DNA from: Gemmatimonadales bacterium
Lineage (GTDB): Bacteria > Gemmatimonadota > Gemmatimonadetes > Gemmatimonadales > GWC2-71-9
Reading direction: 5' to 3'
DNA: 6,915 nt
NCBI GenBank assembly: GCA_013003805.1
Contig: JABDII010000310.1
Location: forward strand, 1 to 6,915
Both the position numbers and the translations under genes were made by a program. The notes under the pieces are model-generated. The model was not told where the DNA came from. It searched no databases and worked only from the letters and a program-made list of their open reading frames with translations. This document shows, piece by piece, positions 5,918-6,915 of the stretch. The first letter of the stretch is position 1. Each line of letters opens with the position of its first letter.

Positions 5918-5970
5918 GCCAAGCTCCCTTGAGGATGAGGAACAGGAAACCCTCCGACCTCACAACACTT

Positions 5971-6915
5971 TCACTTGAGAATCCGGGCAAGCACATTGAA
6001 CACATCCGGGGGATGGATGGAGTGCATACAATCGTGATGTTTCAGCGGACAGGTACGCCCTCCCTCGAGACTGCATGGCCGGCATCGGAGATCGCGCTCA
6101 ACGACCGTCGCATGAGCCCGATAGGGGAATCGGCCGAATTCGCGCACCGTCGGACCAAACAATGCCACCACCGGCGTCCCGACGCCGGTCGCCATGTGAA
6201 GCACGCCGCCGTCTCCGGCAATCGCGGCCTCGGCCCGTTTCAAGATGGCACCTATGCCTTGGAGGCTCAATAGTCCGGCCGAACTCGCCGCGCGGGCACC
6301 TCCACGAAGCGCGATGTCCGCAGCGAGCGTGGCGTCCTGGCGACCCCCGACAATCACCGCATCGGCGCCCGTGTCGGTCACTCGCTTGATGAGCTCAACC
6401 CACGAATCTGCCGGCCAGCGCCGGGTGGCCTGCGCGGCGCCCGGCACGAAGGCGACCAGTGGACGGCTTTCGCCCATGCCGGATTGGGCCAACCACTTCG
6501 TAGCCTCAGCCTCCCCAGCTTCACTCAGGAAGAACTCCACCGGCTCCCCGTCCGGCTCGACATCGAGGTCCTGGGCGGCGGAGAAATACCGCTCCGCTAT
6601 CGGGGGGGCTTCGCGGAGCAGGTTACGCTTCGTGTGGATGAAGACCTGCTGAGCAAAACGCGGTCGCCGAGCGCCGCGCCAGCGTCCTGGAACGAGGAGG
6701 CGGAGACACCGGCCTCGAACGTCGCCCTGGAGGTCCAACAGGTAGCTGAATTCGTGGCGCCGGAGACTCCGGCCCCACGCCCAGAGCGAGGCGTCTGGCC
6801 CCACCCCGGCGACCTGGTCGACATTGGGGTTCTCCCGCAGGAGGGGAGTGTAGCGCTCCTCGGTCAGCACCACGATGCGGGCTTCCGGGTGCCGGCTGCG
6901 CAGCGCCCGGAGGAG
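5971..6915 (-). CDS. Glycosyltransferase family 9, heptosyltransferase-like (partial, N-terminus beyond right edge)
   Basis: The frame continues without a stop to the right edge, giving 314 visible residues. The 14 residues before the first possible internal start read LLRALRSRHPEARI, which is the normal N-terminal helix and strand of a heptosyltransferase, so the true start is outside, probably about 20 residues further. The GT-B fold is marked by YLLDLQGDVRGR in the first lobe. The second lobe has VPGAAQATRRWPADSW (visible residues about 157-172), IVGGRQD, GDGGVLHMATGVGTPVVALFGPT (about 234-256) and the C-terminal CRPC...GGRTCPLKHHDCM (about 278-297), a cysteine-rich end seen in many GT9 members. 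Such enzymes move a heptose or similar sugar from an ADP-activated donor to lipopolysaccharide core or another cell-surface glycan. A waaF/waaC-like role is likely, but the exact acceptor cannot be read, so no symbol is given. Confidence 0.9.
   Translation of the reverse strand, partial: LLRALRSRHPEARIVVLTEERYTPLLRENPNVDQVAGVGPDASLWAWGRSLRRHEFSYLLDLQGDVRGRCLRLLVPGRWRGARRPRFAQQVFIHTKRNLLREAPPIAERYFSAAQDLDVEPDGEPVEFFLSEAGEAEATKWLAQSGMGESRPLVAFVPGAAQATRRWPADSWVELIKRVTDTGADAVIVGGRQDATLAADIALRGGARAASSAGLLSLQGIGAILKRAEAAIAGDGGVLHMATGVGTPVVALFGPTVREFGRFPYRAHATVVERDLRCRPCSLEGGRTCPLKHHDCMHSIHPPDVFNVLARILK

Noticed and set aside
5375..5932. A 185-codon plus-strand open frame
   Set aside because: It lies opposite the DUF1761 gene, which has clear membrane helices and family motifs; the plus-strand product is polar and low in recognisable structure.
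5918..5970. A terminator or promoter between the glycosyltransferase and DUF1761 genes
   Set aside because: Only short, imperfect inverted repeats are present, without a T-run, and no paired -35/-10 hexamers stand out.
5971..6873. Reading the glycosyltransferase as complete from the GTG at 6873
   Set aside because: The frame stays open to the edge and the preceding 14 residues match the usual GT9 N-terminus, so the gene is cut by the window rather than starting there.

Overview
The window is GC-rich (coding on nearly every base, strong third-position G/C bias) and looks like ordinary chromosomal DNA from an environmental, probably Gram-negative bacterium. A lipoprotein, a heptosyltransferase-type glycosyltransferase and a secreted DUF1579 protein suggest a diderm cell. 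The mix of DUF1579, DUF1326/DUF2182, a LEA-like lipoprotein and GGDEF genes would suit Gemmatimonadota, Acidobacteriota or a myxobacterial-type lineage, but no marker gene fixes the taxon. No rRNA, tRNA, CRISPR array, insertion sequence, integrase or phage gene was seen.

Layout, left to right. (1) 1-1021, minus: a two-gene unit, DUF1326 protein followed 8 nt later by a DUF2182 membrane protein that runs off the left edge. (2) 1022-1230: a divergent intergenic region. (3) 1231-1635, plus: the only plus-strand gene, a small protein of unknown function, perhaps PH-like. It converges on the next gene with a 4-nt gap. (4) 1640-3715, minus: a membrane-anchored phospholipase D-like protein, then a LEA/WHy-type lipoprotein 42 nt downstream. 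(5) 3716-3835: a short intergenic region with a strong compound hairpin, probably the terminator of the next cluster. (6) 3836-6915, minus: a same-strand run in transcription order of a GT9 heptosyltransferase-like protein (cut by the right edge), a DUF1761 four-helix membrane protein, a zinc-ribbon/PAS/GGDEF signalling protein with a degenerate GGGEF signature, and a secreted DUF1579 protein. Gaps in this run are 53, 71 and 31 nt.

The genes do not form an obvious single pathway. The two best-supported functional associations are the DUF1326-DUF2182 pair and the same-strand PLD-lipoprotein pair. The most interesting point is the GGDEF protein: its substrate-pocket and inhibitory-site residues are kept, the catalytic metal-binding acid is replaced by glycine, and cysteine clusters sit at both ends of the chain. 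I found no convincing new multi-gene system in this window.
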